Source: Pseudomonadales bacterium
GTDB taxonomy: Bacteria > Pseudomonadota > Gammaproteobacteria > Pseudomonadales > Halieaceae
DNA length: 64,000 bases
Assembly (NCBI GenBank): GCA_024234815.1
Contig: JACKNO010000004.1
Location: forward strand, 434,001-498,000
Reading direction: 5' to 3'
The position numbers and the translations under genes are program-made. Of this stretch, positions 9,521-18,195 are shown piece by piece. The notes under the pieces are model-generated. The model was not told where the DNA came from. It was given only the letters and a program-made list of their open reading frames with translations, and did not search any database. How positions within the stretch are numbered: position 1 is the first letter of the stretch; the number at the start of each line of letters is the position of its first letter.

Positions 9521-10774
9521 ATGAGTAACGGTACTATGGAAGATGTATATGTAGCGGGAATCGCGATGACCGTGTTTGGCCGTCACCTGGAGCGCAGCCT
9601 CGATGACCTGGCCAGGGAAGCCCTCGACGGCGCGCTTGCGGATGCCGGCTGTAAGGTCGGGGATCTGGGCGCGGCCTATTACGCAGGCATGACCAACGGT
9701 CCGCTACAGGGCCAGATCTCCATCCCCGGCCAGGTTGTTCTCAGCAAGATCGGCCTGGAAGGAATACCCATCTACAACATCGAGAATGCCTGTGCCTCGG
9801 GCAGCTCCGCTTTGAACCTGGCGCTGCAGAGCCTGCGGGCCGGATCTACTGATGTAGCGCTGGCGCTGGGTGCCGAGAAAATGAATATTCCCGACAAGGC
9901 GAAAGCCTTCTCCATATTCGAGGGCGGCTGGGACGTGACCCGGGCCGAGGAAAACTACCAGATGCTCGTCAGGATGGGGGAGGGCGTGGAAGTTCCGCCG
10001 GGCACCACCTCCGACAAGCCGTTCAGCAAGTTCATGGAAATCTACGCGGCCATGTGTCGCCTGCATATGAAGACCTACGGTACCACCCAGCGCCAGATCG
10101 CCGCTGTCTCTGCCAAAAATCACACGCACTCGGTACACAACCCATACTCCCAGTTCCGCAAACCCTACACCGTGGATGAAATCCTGGCGGCCCCTCCCAT
10201 CACTTATCCCATTACCCTGCCGATGTGCGCCCCCCTGTCAGATGGTGCCGCGGCGGCGATCGTGTGTACTGAAGAGGGCCTGCGACGGATTGGCGCGGAC
10301 CGGAGCCGCTGCATCAGGGTTGCCGCCAGTGTGTTGCGCAGCTTCAGCCATCGCGGATTCGATGAACCCGAACGCAGCGTCGGTCACCTGGCCGCTAACC
10401 AGGCCTATGAACAGGCGGGGCTCGGGCCGCGGGATATGCACGTAGCGGAGGTGCACGACGCCTCCGCGATGGGAGAAATACTGCAGGCGGAAAACCTGGG
10501 CTTCGTTCCCTTCGGGGGTGGCGGTCCGGCGGCCGAGCGCGGCGAATTCAGCGTGGGCGGGCGCATCCCCATCAACCCCTCCGGCGGTCTGGAATCCAAG
10601 GGTCACCCCCTGGGAGCCACCGGGATCGGCCAGCTTTACGAGTTGGTGACGCAACTGCGGGGCGAGGCGGGCGCGCGCCAGGTAGAGGGGGCGCGCCATG
10701 CAATCCAGGAAAACGGCGGCGGCATGCAGGGTGTCGAGGAAGCTGCGGTCGCCATTCATATTCTCAGTAAATAA
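9521..10774 (+). CDS. Thiolase-family protein (SCP2-type)
   Basis: This 417-residue protein resembles the SCP2/acetyl-CoA acetyltransferase-like thiolases, which cleave 3-ketoacyl-CoA. The nucleophilic cysteine is Cys91 in ENACASGSSA, the VHDASAMGE segment carries the second active-site region, and the C-terminal motif is GGLESKGHPLGATG. In SCP2-type thiolases the second cysteine is often replaced by histidine, as appears here in KGHP. The start ATG follows the ligase stop without a gap, so the two are very likely co-translated. It would provide the chain-cleavage step of the cluster. The chain length is unknown. Confidence 0.88.
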   Translation: MSNGTMEDVYVAGIAMTVFGRHLERSLDDLAREALDGALADAGCKVGDLGAAYYAGMTNGPLQGQISIPGQVVLSKIGLEGIPIYNIENACASGSSALNLALQSLRAGSTDVALALGAEKMNIPDKAKAFSIFEGGWDVTRAEENYQMLVRMGEGVEVPPGTTSDKPFSKFMEIYAAMCRLHMKTYGTTQRQIAAVSAKNHTHSVHNPYSQFRKPYTVDEILAAPPITYPITLPMCAPLSDGAAAAIVCTEEGLRRIGADRSRCIRVAASVLRSFSHRGFDEPERSVGHLAANQAYEQAGLGPRDMHVAEVHDASAMGEILQAENLGFVPFGGGGPAAERGEFSVGGRIPINPSGGLESKGHPLGATGIGQLYELVTQLRGEAGARQVEGARHAIQENGGGMQGVEEAAVAIHILSK

Positions 10775-10802
10775 TTATCCCAGTCAGCCTCTGGAGCAGT
10801 CC

Positions 10803-11603
10803 ATGTTTAATGACAAAGTGGTCGTGGTGACCGGTGCCGGCTCCGGTATCGGTCGCGAGCTGGCCCTGCAGTTTTGCGAAGCCGGTGCCCAACTGGCGCT
10901 GTCGGATATCAACCGGGAAGGATTGGAGCAGACCCTGGCCAGCCTGAGGGGAAAACACGGAAAGACCGCCCGCGCTTATGTCCTGGATGTGTCATCCAGC
11001 GAGGCCGTCCTGGCCCATGCGGACGAGGTAAAGCGGGATTTCGGTAGCGTTCACTACGTGATTAACAACGCCGGGGCGACGGTCTTCGGCACGGTCGCCC
11101 ACACCACCATAGAGGAATACGAGTGGCAGCTCGGCATTAATATGTGGGGTGTGCTGTACGGCACCAAGGCCTTCCTGCCGCAGATGCTGGAACAGCGCGA
11201 AGGCACCATCGTGAATATCTCAAGCGTGTTCGGCCTGCTCGGTTTTCCCACGCAGAGTGCCTACAATATGTCGAAATTCGCGGTACGCGGGTTGACTGAG
11301 GCCTTGTGGTCCGAGCTGGAAGGCACTGGCGTGCGCGCCGTGTGCGTACACCCCGGGGGAATCAAAACCAATATCGATAAGGCCGGGCGCCTCTGTGCTG
11401 CCGCTACCGAGGCAGACAGGCAGTTTGCTGAAAATTCCGGGAAGCTGCTGAAGACACCTCCGGCCGAGTGCGCGGCTGACATCATCCGCGGTCTGCGCAA
11501 GGGTCACAAGCGCATTCTCACAGGACACAGGTCCACGACCATGTTCTGGCTCGCGCGATTCTTTCCGAACAGCTACCCGCGTCTGCTGCGCATGTTCGCC
11601 TGA
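10803..11603 (+). CDS. Short-chain dehydrogenase/reductase
   Basis: This is a 266-residue classical SDR. The cofactor motif TGAGSGIG lies at residues 10-17, NNAG at 88-91, and the catalytic set is Ser140/141, Tyr154 and Lys158. The Asp at the end of the second strand (ALSDIN) favours NAD(H). ATG 10803 places the Rossmann motif at the usual distance from the N-terminus; an upstream in-frame extension overlaps the thiolase. Its place after the thiolase suggests a 3-hydroxyacyl or alcohol dehydrogenase role in the same pathway. The substrate cannot be inferred further. Confidence 0.88.
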   Translation: MFNDKVVVVTGAGSGIGRELALQFCEAGAQLALSDINREGLEQTLASLRGKHGKTARAYVLDVSSSEAVLAHADEVKRDFGSVHYVINNAGATVFGTVAHTTIEEYEWQLGINMWGVLYGTKAFLPQMLEQREGTIVNISSVFGLLGFPTQSAYNMSKFAVRGLTEALWSELEGTGVRAVCVHPGGIKTNIDKAGRLCAAATEADRQFAENSGKLLKTPPAECAADIIRGLRKGHKRILTGHRSTTMFWLARFFPNSYPRLLRMFA

Positions 11604-11711
11604 CAGGCCGTTTTCTCCACCTTTGGCTTTGCAGAAGTCCCACCGCTGACGGTCGTTTTGCAGTACACTTTTCGTGTTGCCCGGCCTGCCGGGCAGGGGA
11701 GAGGCACTGTC

Positions 11712-13091
11712 ATGATAGATCCGAGAACGGTTGAAACTGTCGAGGATGCCATGCGCATCGTCGAGGAACGACGACTCGAACATGTAAAGGTCGGCCTGTT
11801 CGATGTCGACGGCATCATGCGCGGCAAATACATGAGCAGGGACAAATTTTTCTCCGCCTTGCGAGGAGGCTTTGCCTTCTGTGACGTGGTGCTGGGCTGG
11901 GACTCGAACGACCAGTTGTACGACTCTCCGGGGGTCAAGTATACGGGTTGGCACACGGGTTACCCCGACGCGCCGGTGCGCGTGATTCCCGAGAGCTGCA
12001 GGGCCTTGCCCTTCGAAGGGGACATGCTGTTGTTCCTGTGCGAGTTCGCCGGCGACGCCGCGGCGATCTGCCCGCGCAATGTGCTCGGGCGCAGCCTGGC
12101 GCGGGCAGAGGCGATGGGTTTTGACGCGAACGCGGCCTTTGAATACGAATTTTTCCTGTTCAATGAAACCCCCGAATCGGTGCGCGCCAAGGGGTTTCGC
12201 GACCTGCAACCTCTCACGCCAGGTTTTTTCGGTTATTCAATGCTGCGCAACTCCAGTCACGCTGAGTTGCACCATGAGCTGCTCACCCTGGCGCGGCAGA
12301 TGGATTTTCCGCTTGAGGGCCTGCATACCGAAACCGGTCCCGGCGTGCTGGAAGCCGCTATCGCGGTTGATGGCGCAGAGCAGGCCGCTGACAAGGCGGC
12401 CCTGTTCAAAACCTTTACCAAAGTGTGGGCGCAACGGCGGGGCATCATGGCGACCTTTATGGCCAAATGGTCCAACGACTACCCGGGGCAGTCCGGCCAT
12501 ATCCACCTTTCGCTGAAACACCGTCAGGACGGCAGTTCGGCATTTCACGATCCCTCCCGGCCGCTGAATATGAGTGCCCTCCAAGGCCATTTCATCGCCG
12601 GTCAGCAACGCCTGATGCCGGAACTGCTGGCGATGTACGCGCAGACCGTGAACGCTTATTCGCGCATGGTTCCCGGATTCTGGGCGCCGACCGATGCAAC
12701 CTGGGGTTGCGAGAATCGCACTACAGCCTTGCGCCTGATCCCCGGAAGTGACAAATCCCAGCGGGTTGAATTTCGGCTCGGCTCTGCGGATGCCAACCCC
12801 TATATCGCCCTGGCTGCCGCCCTCGCGTCCGGCTTGTACGGCATTGAACATGAACTGGAACCGCTGCCCATGGTAACTGGCAATGCCTATGGGCAGGAGC
12901 ATCCTCCCGAGTTAAAGCTGGCGGACAATATTGTTGACGCGGCGGCGGCATTGCGCGGCTCGGCGGCGGCCGTTGAACTGTTCGGCGTGGAGTTTGTGGA
13001 ACACTACGCCACCACCCGGGAGTGGGAGGGCAGGGAGTTCCGCAAATACATAACAGATTGGGAAAAGCAGCGCTATTTCGAGATTATATGA
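11712..13091 (+). CDS. Glutamine-synthetase-family ligase (PuuA/GlnT-like)
   Basis: This 459-residue ligase has the full glutamine synthetase fold markers. The N-terminal DVDGIMRGKY resembles the beta-grasp domain of PuuA-type enzymes, AFEYEFFLF supplies the first metal ligands, then HTETGPGVLEAAI, the HIHLSL metal region, and the C-terminal NRTTALRLIPG with RVEFRLGSADANPY. Homologues join glutamate to amines (gamma-glutamylpolyamine, isopropylamine or aniline ligases) rather than ammonia. Its occurrence inside an acyl-CoA cluster beside an alcohol dehydrogenase suggests an amine- or amide-bearing substrate, which is an inference. ATG 11712 follows a purine-rich GGGGAGAGG. It is a catabolic ligase rather than the housekeeping glnA. 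Confidence 0.82.
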   Translation: MIDPRTVETVEDAMRIVEERRLEHVKVGLFDVDGIMRGKYMSRDKFFSALRGGFAFCDVVLGWDSNDQLYDSPGVKYTGWHTGYPDAPVRVIPESCRALPFEGDMLLFLCEFAGDAAAICPRNVLGRSLARAEAMGFDANAAFEYEFFLFNETPESVRAKGFRDLQPLTPGFFGYSMLRNSSHAELHHELLTLARQMDFPLEGLHTETGPGVLEAAIAVDGAEQAADKAALFKTFTKVWAQRRGIMATFMAKWSNDYPGQSGHIHLSLKHRQDGSSAFHDPSRPLNMSALQGHFIAGQQRLMPELLAMYAQTVNAYSRMVPGFWAPTDATWGCENRTTALRLIPGSDKSQRVEFRLGSADANPYIALAAALASGLYGIEHELEPLPMVTGNAYGQEHPPELKLADNIVDAAAALRGSAAAVELFGVEFVEHYATTREWEGREFRKYITDWEKQRYFEII

Positions 13092-13104
13092 GTGTGCACA
13101 CTGA

Positions 13105-14274
13105 ATGACTTACAAAGATCTTGGCGGTAACTGGAATTTTCCTACCAGCATCATTGCGGGGGCTGGCAGTATCGCGCAGCTCGCGGACTGCTGCCGGCAA
13201 CTGGGCATGGCCAGGCCCCTGCTGGTAACCGACCCCGGCCTTGCCGGAATGGAAATACTTACCGGGCCGCTGGCGGACTGCCGCCGCAGTGGCCTTGCCG
13301 CGGGCTTGTTCAGCGATATCAAGAGTAATCCCACAGGGCAGAACGTGTGCGATGGCATCGAAGCCTACAGGGAGGGTGGGCACGACGGCGTCATCGCGTT
13401 CGGCGGCGGATCGGCAATGGATGCCGGGAAGGCCATTGCGTTTATGGTCGGTCAGCACGGCTCGCTCTGGGAATTCGAGGACCTGGGGGTCAACTGGCAG
13501 CGCGCCGACGCGGCGTCCATCGCTCCGGTTGTCGCGGTTCCGACCACGGCGGGCACCGGTTCGGAAGTGGGGCGGGCCGCGTTGATTACCGATGAGGAAC
13601 GCAGCCAGAAATGCATTATTTTTCATCCCGGTATGCTGCCGGGCAGGGTCATTCTTGATCCGGAACTGACCCGGGGCCTGCCCCCGGCCATCACCGCCGC
13701 GACTGGTATGGATGCGCTGTCACACAATCTGGAAGCCCTGTGTTCGTCCCGGTATCACCCCCTGGCGGAGGGTATCGCCATCGAGGGGATACGGCTGGTA
13801 AGGGAGTATCTGCCACGAGCTGTTGCCGACGGCCAGGATATGACGGCCCGCATGCAGATGATTGTTGCCTCCTCCATGGGCGCCACGGCCTTCCAGAAAG
13901 GGCTGGGCGCCATGCATGCCCTGGCCCATCCGCTGGGCGCGCTCTACGACGCTCATCACGGGCTGCTCAACGCAATTCTGATGCCCTATGTCCTGCAGGC
14001 AAACCGGGCGCCCATCGAGCAGCGTATCGAGCGCCTGGCGCGCTATATCGGCCTGCCGCATCCGGGCTTCGACGGTTTCCTGGATTGGGTGCTGGAACTG
14101 CGCGAGGGTATCGGTATTCCGCACAGTCTGGCCAGTATCGGTATCGATACCCGGCGCGATGAGTTGGTGGCTCGCATGGCGGTCGCGGACCCCACCGCCG
14201 CCACCAACCCGGTGGTATTCACCGGGGACCAGTATCGCGAACTTTTCACCAGGGCCGTGGCGGGCGATTTGTAG
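13105..14274 (+). CDS. Iron-containing alcohol dehydrogenase
   Basis: This 389-residue group III alcohol dehydrogenase oxidises alcohols or reduces aldehydes with NAD(P). The nucleotide motif GGGSAMDAGKA is at residues 100-110 and PTTAGTGSEVGR follows at 146-157. Expected metal ligands are Asp203, His207, His271 and His285, within MDALSHNLE and MHALAHPLGALYDAHHG. The start ATG is 13 bp after the ligase stop. It belongs to the same co-directional cluster and may handle an aldehyde or hydroxy-acid produced there. The true substrate is unknown. Confidence 0.88.
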   Translation: MTYKDLGGNWNFPTSIIAGAGSIAQLADCCRQLGMARPLLVTDPGLAGMEILTGPLADCRRSGLAAGLFSDIKSNPTGQNVCDGIEAYREGGHDGVIAFGGGSAMDAGKAIAFMVGQHGSLWEFEDLGVNWQRADAASIAPVVAVPTTAGTGSEVGRAALITDEERSQKCIIFHPGMLPGRVILDPELTRGLPPAITAATGMDALSHNLEALCSSRYHPLAEGIAIEGIRLVREYLPRAVADGQDMTARMQMIVASSMGATAFQKGLGAMHALAHPLGALYDAHHGLLNAILMPYVLQANRAPIEQRIERLARYIGLPHPGFDGFLDWVLELREGIGIPHSLASIGIDTRRDELVARMAVADPTAATNPVVFTGDQYRELFTRAVAGDL

Positions 14275-14449
14275 TTTGCTGCCGGCGGCCGAAGACAGCT
14301 GCGCTGCCCCGGCACCGCTTTTTGACAAGATTATTGTGCCTCTCACGCTTTATCGGGTAGTGTGTAGGCCGTCCTGGTCCCGGCCCCGATCCTGGGTTCT
14401 TATGTAACGCTCATTTGACTTAAAACAAGTAAATTCAAGGAGAAGCAGT

Positions 14450-14821
14450 ATGATTGGTTATGTGACGATTGGTGTACGCGATATCGACAGTGCAAAGAGT
14501 TTTTATAGCGCCTTACTGTCACCCCTGGGCGCATCGGTGCTCATGGATGCCGGGCGTATCGCGTTTATCGGCACGGGTATGGATGCCCCGATGCTCGCGG
14601 TCTGTACGCCGTATGATGAAAACGACCCGGCGCCCGGCAATGGCAACATGTTCGCGATCAGCCCCGGTTCCAAGGAAAAGGTGGACGAGTTTTATCACAG
14701 GGCGATTGAGTTGGGCGCCACCAGTGAAGGTGAGCCCGGGCAGCGGATTCCCGATATGTTTTACGGGGCCTACGTTCGCGACGCCGACGGCAACAAGCTC
14801 TGTTTCTTCCAGTTTGGCTGA
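14450..14821 (+). CDS. VOC (glyoxalase/dioxygenase-like) superfamily protein
   Basis: This is a 123-residue single-module VOC protein. The N-terminus (IGYVTIGVRDIDSAKSFYSALLSPLG) and the C-terminal YVRDADGNKLCFF are typical beta-alpha-beta-beta-beta modules. Proteins of this size act as metal-dependent lyases, epimerases or binding proteins; metal ligands cannot be assigned confidently. An AAGGAG ribosome site precedes ATG 14450. It is separated from the alcohol dehydrogenase by 175 bp, so it may have its own promoter while still belonging to the same neighbourhood. Confidence 0.75.
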   Translation: MIGYVTIGVRDIDSAKSFYSALLSPLGASVLMDAGRIAFIGTGMDAPMLAVCTPYDENDPAPGNGNMFAISPGSKEKVDEFYHRAIELGATSEGEPGQRIPDMFYGAYVRDADGNKLCFFQFG

Positions 14822-14952
14822 TGCCGGTCGGATCGTTTGTGTAGTATTTCCGGTACGTCGGCCTGCAGCGCGACCCCGGGTCGCTCACTACCGACCCGGC
14901 CATCGCAGGCACCCGTTTTCATATCTCGCAGTAGCCAGGGGGAGATGATCTG

Positions 14953-15783
14953 ATGGCGAAGACGTTCAGGATGTTATCTGGCGCGCTCCTGCTTGGCTGT
15001 TGCCTGAGCGCGTGCGAGTCGCCGGGCACCCGGACGGTCGCGGTACAACCGGTACCGGAAATCCGCCCGGGGATATTGCAGGGCTATCTGCCCATGAGTG
15101 AGCCGTTTCGCAGTGTTGAATTTGTGGCGGCCTCGCCGCAGGAGGCGGGCGCGGAGCAGCAGTTGGACGACGCAGTGAGCCGCTACTCGCTGACATTGCG
15201 CGCTACGCCGCGCTGGGAAATGGCAAAGCGCGATGCAGATCTTGCATTTCCCGCCGCTGCCGAGACGTTTTCCTGTGCCCTGGGTATCCCGGTGACTGAA
15301 GCCGAAACGCCGGCACTGTATATGCTGCTGCGCAGAACCCTGGCGGACGTCGGTCTGGCAACCTTTTCCGCAAAGGAAGCCTATAATCGCTCGCGGCCGT
15401 TTGTGATTAACGGCCAGCCGACATGTTCTCCCGAGGATGAGGAGAAACTCCGGAGCAACGGCTCCTATCCCTCGGGGCACGCCTCACTGGGATGGGGGTG
15501 GGCACTGATACTCGCTGAGCTTGCGCCCGAAAGGGCCGAGACGATTCTCGCCCGGGGCAGGGCCTTCGGTGAGAGTCGGCTGGTGTGTAATGTCCACTGG
15601 TACAGCGACATTGTCGCGGGGCGAATGGTAGGCGCCGGTGCGGTGGCCAGCCTGCATGCGAACGCGGAGTTCAGGGCGGCGATGCAGGCAGCCAGTGCCG
15701 ATATTGCCAGCGCTCGAAAGCGCGGGCTTGAGCCTGGGCAGGACTGCGCCGCGCAGCAAGAGAACCTGTCCTTCGGTCTCTAG
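14953..15783 (+). CDS. Class A non-specific acid phosphatase (PAP2 family), lipoprotein
   Basis: This 276-residue protein has a lipobox ending at Cys21 (CCLSAC), so it is probably membrane-anchored in the periplasm. It carries the class A acid phosphatase signature: Lys141 with RP at 148-149 (KX6RP), PSGH at 173-176, and SR at 208-209 with His215 and Asp219 (SRX5HX3D). Such enzymes remove phosphate from organic monoesters through a phospho-histidine intermediate. A second phosphatase, alkaline, is at 32567, so the strain appears able to scavenge phosphate over a range of pH. No operon partner is evident. Confidence 0.9.
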   Translation: MAKTFRMLSGALLLGCCLSACESPGTRTVAVQPVPEIRPGILQGYLPMSEPFRSVEFVAASPQEAGAEQQLDDAVSRYSLTLRATPRWEMAKRDADLAFPAAAETFSCALGIPVTEAETPALYMLLRRTLADVGLATFSAKEAYNRSRPFVINGQPTCSPEDEEKLRSNGSYPSGHASLGWGWALILAELAPERAETILARGRAFGESRLVCNVHWYSDIVAGRMVGAGAVASLHANAEFRAAMQAASADIASARKRGLEPGQDCAAQQENLSFGL

Positions 15784-15895
15784 GCCCGGCGGCCAGCCGG
15801 CATCGGCCAGCAGGCGTGGCGTCGGAAGTCGGTGATCTGTTGCCGCTGCTTGCTGCTTTGCTCGCGAGGATTCTTCGCGGTGTGGGCAGCCGCCG

Positions 15896-16576
15896 TTACC
15901 CGGCAGGTGGCTCTACCAGTGCCGGGGGTGGTTCAACCGCCAGGCTGGCCAGTGCCAGCACCGCCTGTGTTCGGGAGTGAACGCCCAGTTTACGGAAGAT
16001 CTCCGTCATGTGGGCCTTGATGGTGGCTTCCTTCACGTCCAGTTCATAGGCAATCTGCTTGTTGAGCAAACCTTCTGACAGCATTGAAACAACCCGGAAC
16101 TGCTGAGGCGTCAGGCTCGCGAGTGCATCCGCCACGTCCAGTGATTGCAAGCTGGCTCCCGAGCCCACGGCGTCCAGTCCGGGGTGCAAGCCTCTTTCTC
16201 CAGCCATAACCTGCTCTATGCAAGTCGCCATGGCCGCAACCTCTGTCGATTTCGACAGAAAGCCCGCGGCGCCATGATCTATCGCCCGGCGCACGGTATC
16301 CGGATGCGAGTTGGCGGATACCATGATTACTGGCGTGCGCGGATACTGGCCGCTGAACCAGGAAAGCGCGGAGTAGCCCAACGCGCCAGGCATGTGCAGG
16401 TCCAGTAGCAGAAGATTTATACCGCGATGCAGTTCCACCTGTTGCTGTAACTCGGCGACGTTGGCGGCTTCGTGCAGCTCCGCCTGCGGATACAACTGGC
16501 CGACAACCTGCTGCAGTGCACTGCGAAAAAGCGGGTGATCATCCGCAATGAGGATTGAAAGTGCTTTCGAATCCAC
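15896..16576 (-). CDS. NarL/FixJ-type response regulator (CrbR/ErdR-like)
   Basis: This 226-residue two-domain regulator has a receiver with acidic ADDHP at 11-15, phospho-acceptor Asp59 in LLLLDLHMPG and Lys109 in FLSKS. A LuxR-type helix-turn-helix covers about residues 150-215 (LTPQQFRVVSMLSEGLLNKQIAYELDVKEATIKAHMTEI region). The start is GTG at 16576 with only a weak ribosome site. It is divergent from the DcaP-like porin and sits beside the DUF4212/symporter cluster, a setting known for CrbR/ErdR, the partner of the SLC5-type kinase CrbS/MxtR. The kinase at 867-4433 is the likely partner. Pairing is inferred from family and context. Confidence 0.85.
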   Translation of the reverse strand: MDSKALSILIADDHPLFRSALQQVVGQLYPQAELHEAANVAELQQQVELHRGINLLLLDLHMPGALGYSALSWFSGQYPRTPVIMVSANSHPDTVRRAIDHGAAGFLSKSTEVAAMATCIEQVMAGERGLHPGLDAVGSGASLQSLDVADALASLTPQQFRVVSMLSEGLLNKQIAYELDVKEATIKAHMTEIFRKLGVHSRTQAVLALASLAVEPPPALVEPPAG

Positions 16577-16636
16577 TGGTTATTTCCCGTTTTAGTTATG
16601 GGGACATTGTCGCGGCTGCGGTGCTTGGGTGTAAAG

Positions 16637-16663
16637 AAAAAAAACCGGGCACACTCGGCCCGG
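16637..16663 (-). terminator. Intrinsic terminator facing left
   Basis: The stem CCGGGC (16645-16650) and GCCCGG (16658-16663) with a 7-base loop is followed, on the minus strand, by eight T (16644-16637). It reads leftward and lies upstream of the response-regulator start, so it would stop transcripts before that gene unless they start after it. Confidence 0.7.
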
Positions 16664-16692
16664 CTGCAGGGTACGGACCTGGAGGGCCGTAC
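16637..16692 (-). ncRNA. Candidate leader or small RNA with two hairpins, ending in a terminator
   Basis: On the minus strand, GTACGG and CCGTAC (16692-16671) form a 6-bp stem, followed by a GC-rich terminator hairpin and eight U (16663-16637). This short structured stretch lies between the porin and the response regulator, upstream of the regulator's GTG. A sigma54-like element (TGGCACC, four bases, TTGT) is found on the same strand at 16717-16703, with a T where the -12 C is expected. It could be a small RNA or an attenuator for the regulator. Transcription is not shown. Confidence 0.3.
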
Positions 16693-16743
16693 AAAAGGGG
16701 AAACAAAGCAGGTGCCAGTCTAGAAAACAGCGGAGCGTCCCGG

Positions 16744-16792
16744 CATTGGACTTTAGTCGCAACCGGCGACCTTCTTTGACCAAAGTCCAATG
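16744..16792. promoter_or_regulatory. Perfect 11-bp inverted repeat with two NarL-like 7-2-7 sites
   Basis: CATTGGACTTT (16744-16754) and AAAGTCCAATG (16782-16792) are exact inverted copies. Each arm is part of a 16-bp element of the form nTnGACY, two bases, RGTC: TTGGACT TT AGTCGCA and TTTGACC AA AGTCCAA. Centres are 29 bp apart. The layout matches paired binding sites of a NarL-family regulator, such as the one encoded next door. The sites lie 71-119 bp upstream of the porin start. Confidence 0.55.
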
Positions 16793-16862
16793 TGTGCGGG
16801 CTGCCTTACGCGTTATTAATGTGCGCGCTTAACCAAAAATACCTGAATAGGGAGCTCGCACT

Positions 16863-18191
16863 ATGAATAACATGAAACCCCTGGCGGCAGCTCTTGTCGC
16901 ACTCGGAAGTCTCGGCATGGGCACCATGGCCCTGGCGGATACCGTGGACGACAAGATCAAGGAACTGGAACGGCAACTGCAGGAGTTGAAAAGCCAGGTC
17001 TCTTCCCAGCAGGAAGAGATCACCGCCAACAAGGTGGAAATGCAGGCGGAAATCGAGGAAGCCAGGCCCATGGCCAAGGGCACGAAATTTACCTACGGGG
17101 GCTATATCCAGCTTGATGCACTGCACTCAGACTACAGCGAGGGCAAACCGGCAAACCTGATCGAGGATTTTTATGTGCCGTCGCTGGTTCCGGTCAAGCC
17201 GGTGGGAGGTAACGCGGATTCATACAACTCCACCAACTTCAGCGCCAAAACCTCACGTTTCTTCTTCACTACGGCGACCGATACAGAGGCCGGCCTGATA
17301 GCCACCCGAGTGGAACTGGACTTCATGCTCAGCAACCAGGGCGACGAGCGTATCTCCAACTCGTGGAGCCCGCGCCTGCGGCACGCCTTCGTGAACTGGG
17401 AATACGAGAAGGGCAGCTCACTGCTGGCTGGCCAGAGCTGGACCACCTTTTTTAACGTCGCGGCTCTCCCTAACCTCCTCGATTTTGTCGGTCCAGCCGG
17501 CACGATCTTTGTGCGGCAGCCCCAGATTCGCTGGACGGTGGGTGGGTTTCAGCTCGCCGCGGAAAACCCCGCTACCCGCCTCAACGACAGCACCGGATCT
17601 ACCTACTACGACAATGGCCAACAGGTCCCCGATATCGTAGCGCGCTACAACGGCAAGGTGGGTGAGCTCAGCTGGTCGGCGGCCGCCCTGGGCCGTCAGT
17701 TGCGTTATGAGAACCGCAGTGACGCGGGAGCCGTCAAGGACGACAGCAACGAGCAGTATGGCTATGGTCTCAGTTTCTCCGGTAAGTGGGTGTTCGGCAC
17801 TGACAACATGAGCTTTATGATCAACGTCGGTGACGCGCTCGGACGCTACATGGGCCTCAACTCCTTTAACGACGGTTACATCAATGCCGACGGCGATATA
17901 GAGACCGTGGACACCTGGGGCGCCTTCCTCGCGTACGAACATTTCTGGAGCCCCCGCTGGCGCAGTACCTTTTCGATCTCGGCCTCAGGCGCGGATAACC
18001 CCGATACGAATAACTACGCGCAAGCGCAGAGTCTTGCCAAGGAATACCAGTCATTGCATGCCAACCTCAACTGGTTGCCAGCCCCAAAACTCTCTATCGG
18101 GGGTGAGCTCATCCTGGCGAACAAGGAACTGGAGGATGGTCGTGATGGCGACATGAGCAGGGTGCAGTTCGCGGTGAAGTACGCGTTCTAG
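16863..18191 (+). CDS. DcaP-like trimeric outer-membrane porin
   Basis: This 442-residue outer-membrane protein has a signal peptide (cleavage after MALA, about residue 25). A periplasmic coiled coil follows at about 28-65 (IKELERQLQELKSQVSSQQEE region), then a barrel beginning YGGYIQLDA and ending in the typical C-terminal Phe (VKYAF). This is the pattern of DcaP-type porins, which take up anionic carboxylates. GGGAG precedes ATG 16863. The perfect inverted repeat upstream and the neighbouring response regulator and symporter suggest joint control of carboxylate uptake. Confidence 0.85.
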   Translation: MNNMKPLAAALVALGSLGMGTMALADTVDDKIKELERQLQELKSQVSSQQEEITANKVEMQAEIEEARPMAKGTKFTYGGYIQLDALHSDYSEGKPANLIEDFYVPSLVPVKPVGGNADSYNSTNFSAKTSRFFFTTATDTEAGLIATRVELDFMLSNQGDERISNSWSPRLRHAFVNWEYEKGSSLLAGQSWTTFFNVAALPNLLDFVGPAGTIFVRQPQIRWTVGGFQLAAENPATRLNDSTGSTYYDNGQQVPDIVARYNGKVGELSWSAAALGRQLRYENRSDAGAVKDDSNEQYGYGLSFSGKWVFGTDNMSFMINVGDALGRYMGLNSFNDGYINADGDIETVDTWGAFLAYEHFWSPRWRSTFSISASGADNPDTNNYAQAQSLAKEYQSLHANLNWLPAPKLSIGGELILANKELEDGRDGDMSRVQFAVKYAF

Positions 18192-18195
18192 CTTA

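Noticed and set aside
8219..9586. 455-codon open frame antisense to the acyl-CoA ligase
   Set aside because: The sense strand encodes all ANL motifs. The antisense product is His- and Arg-rich, typical of a shadow of GC-rich coding DNA.
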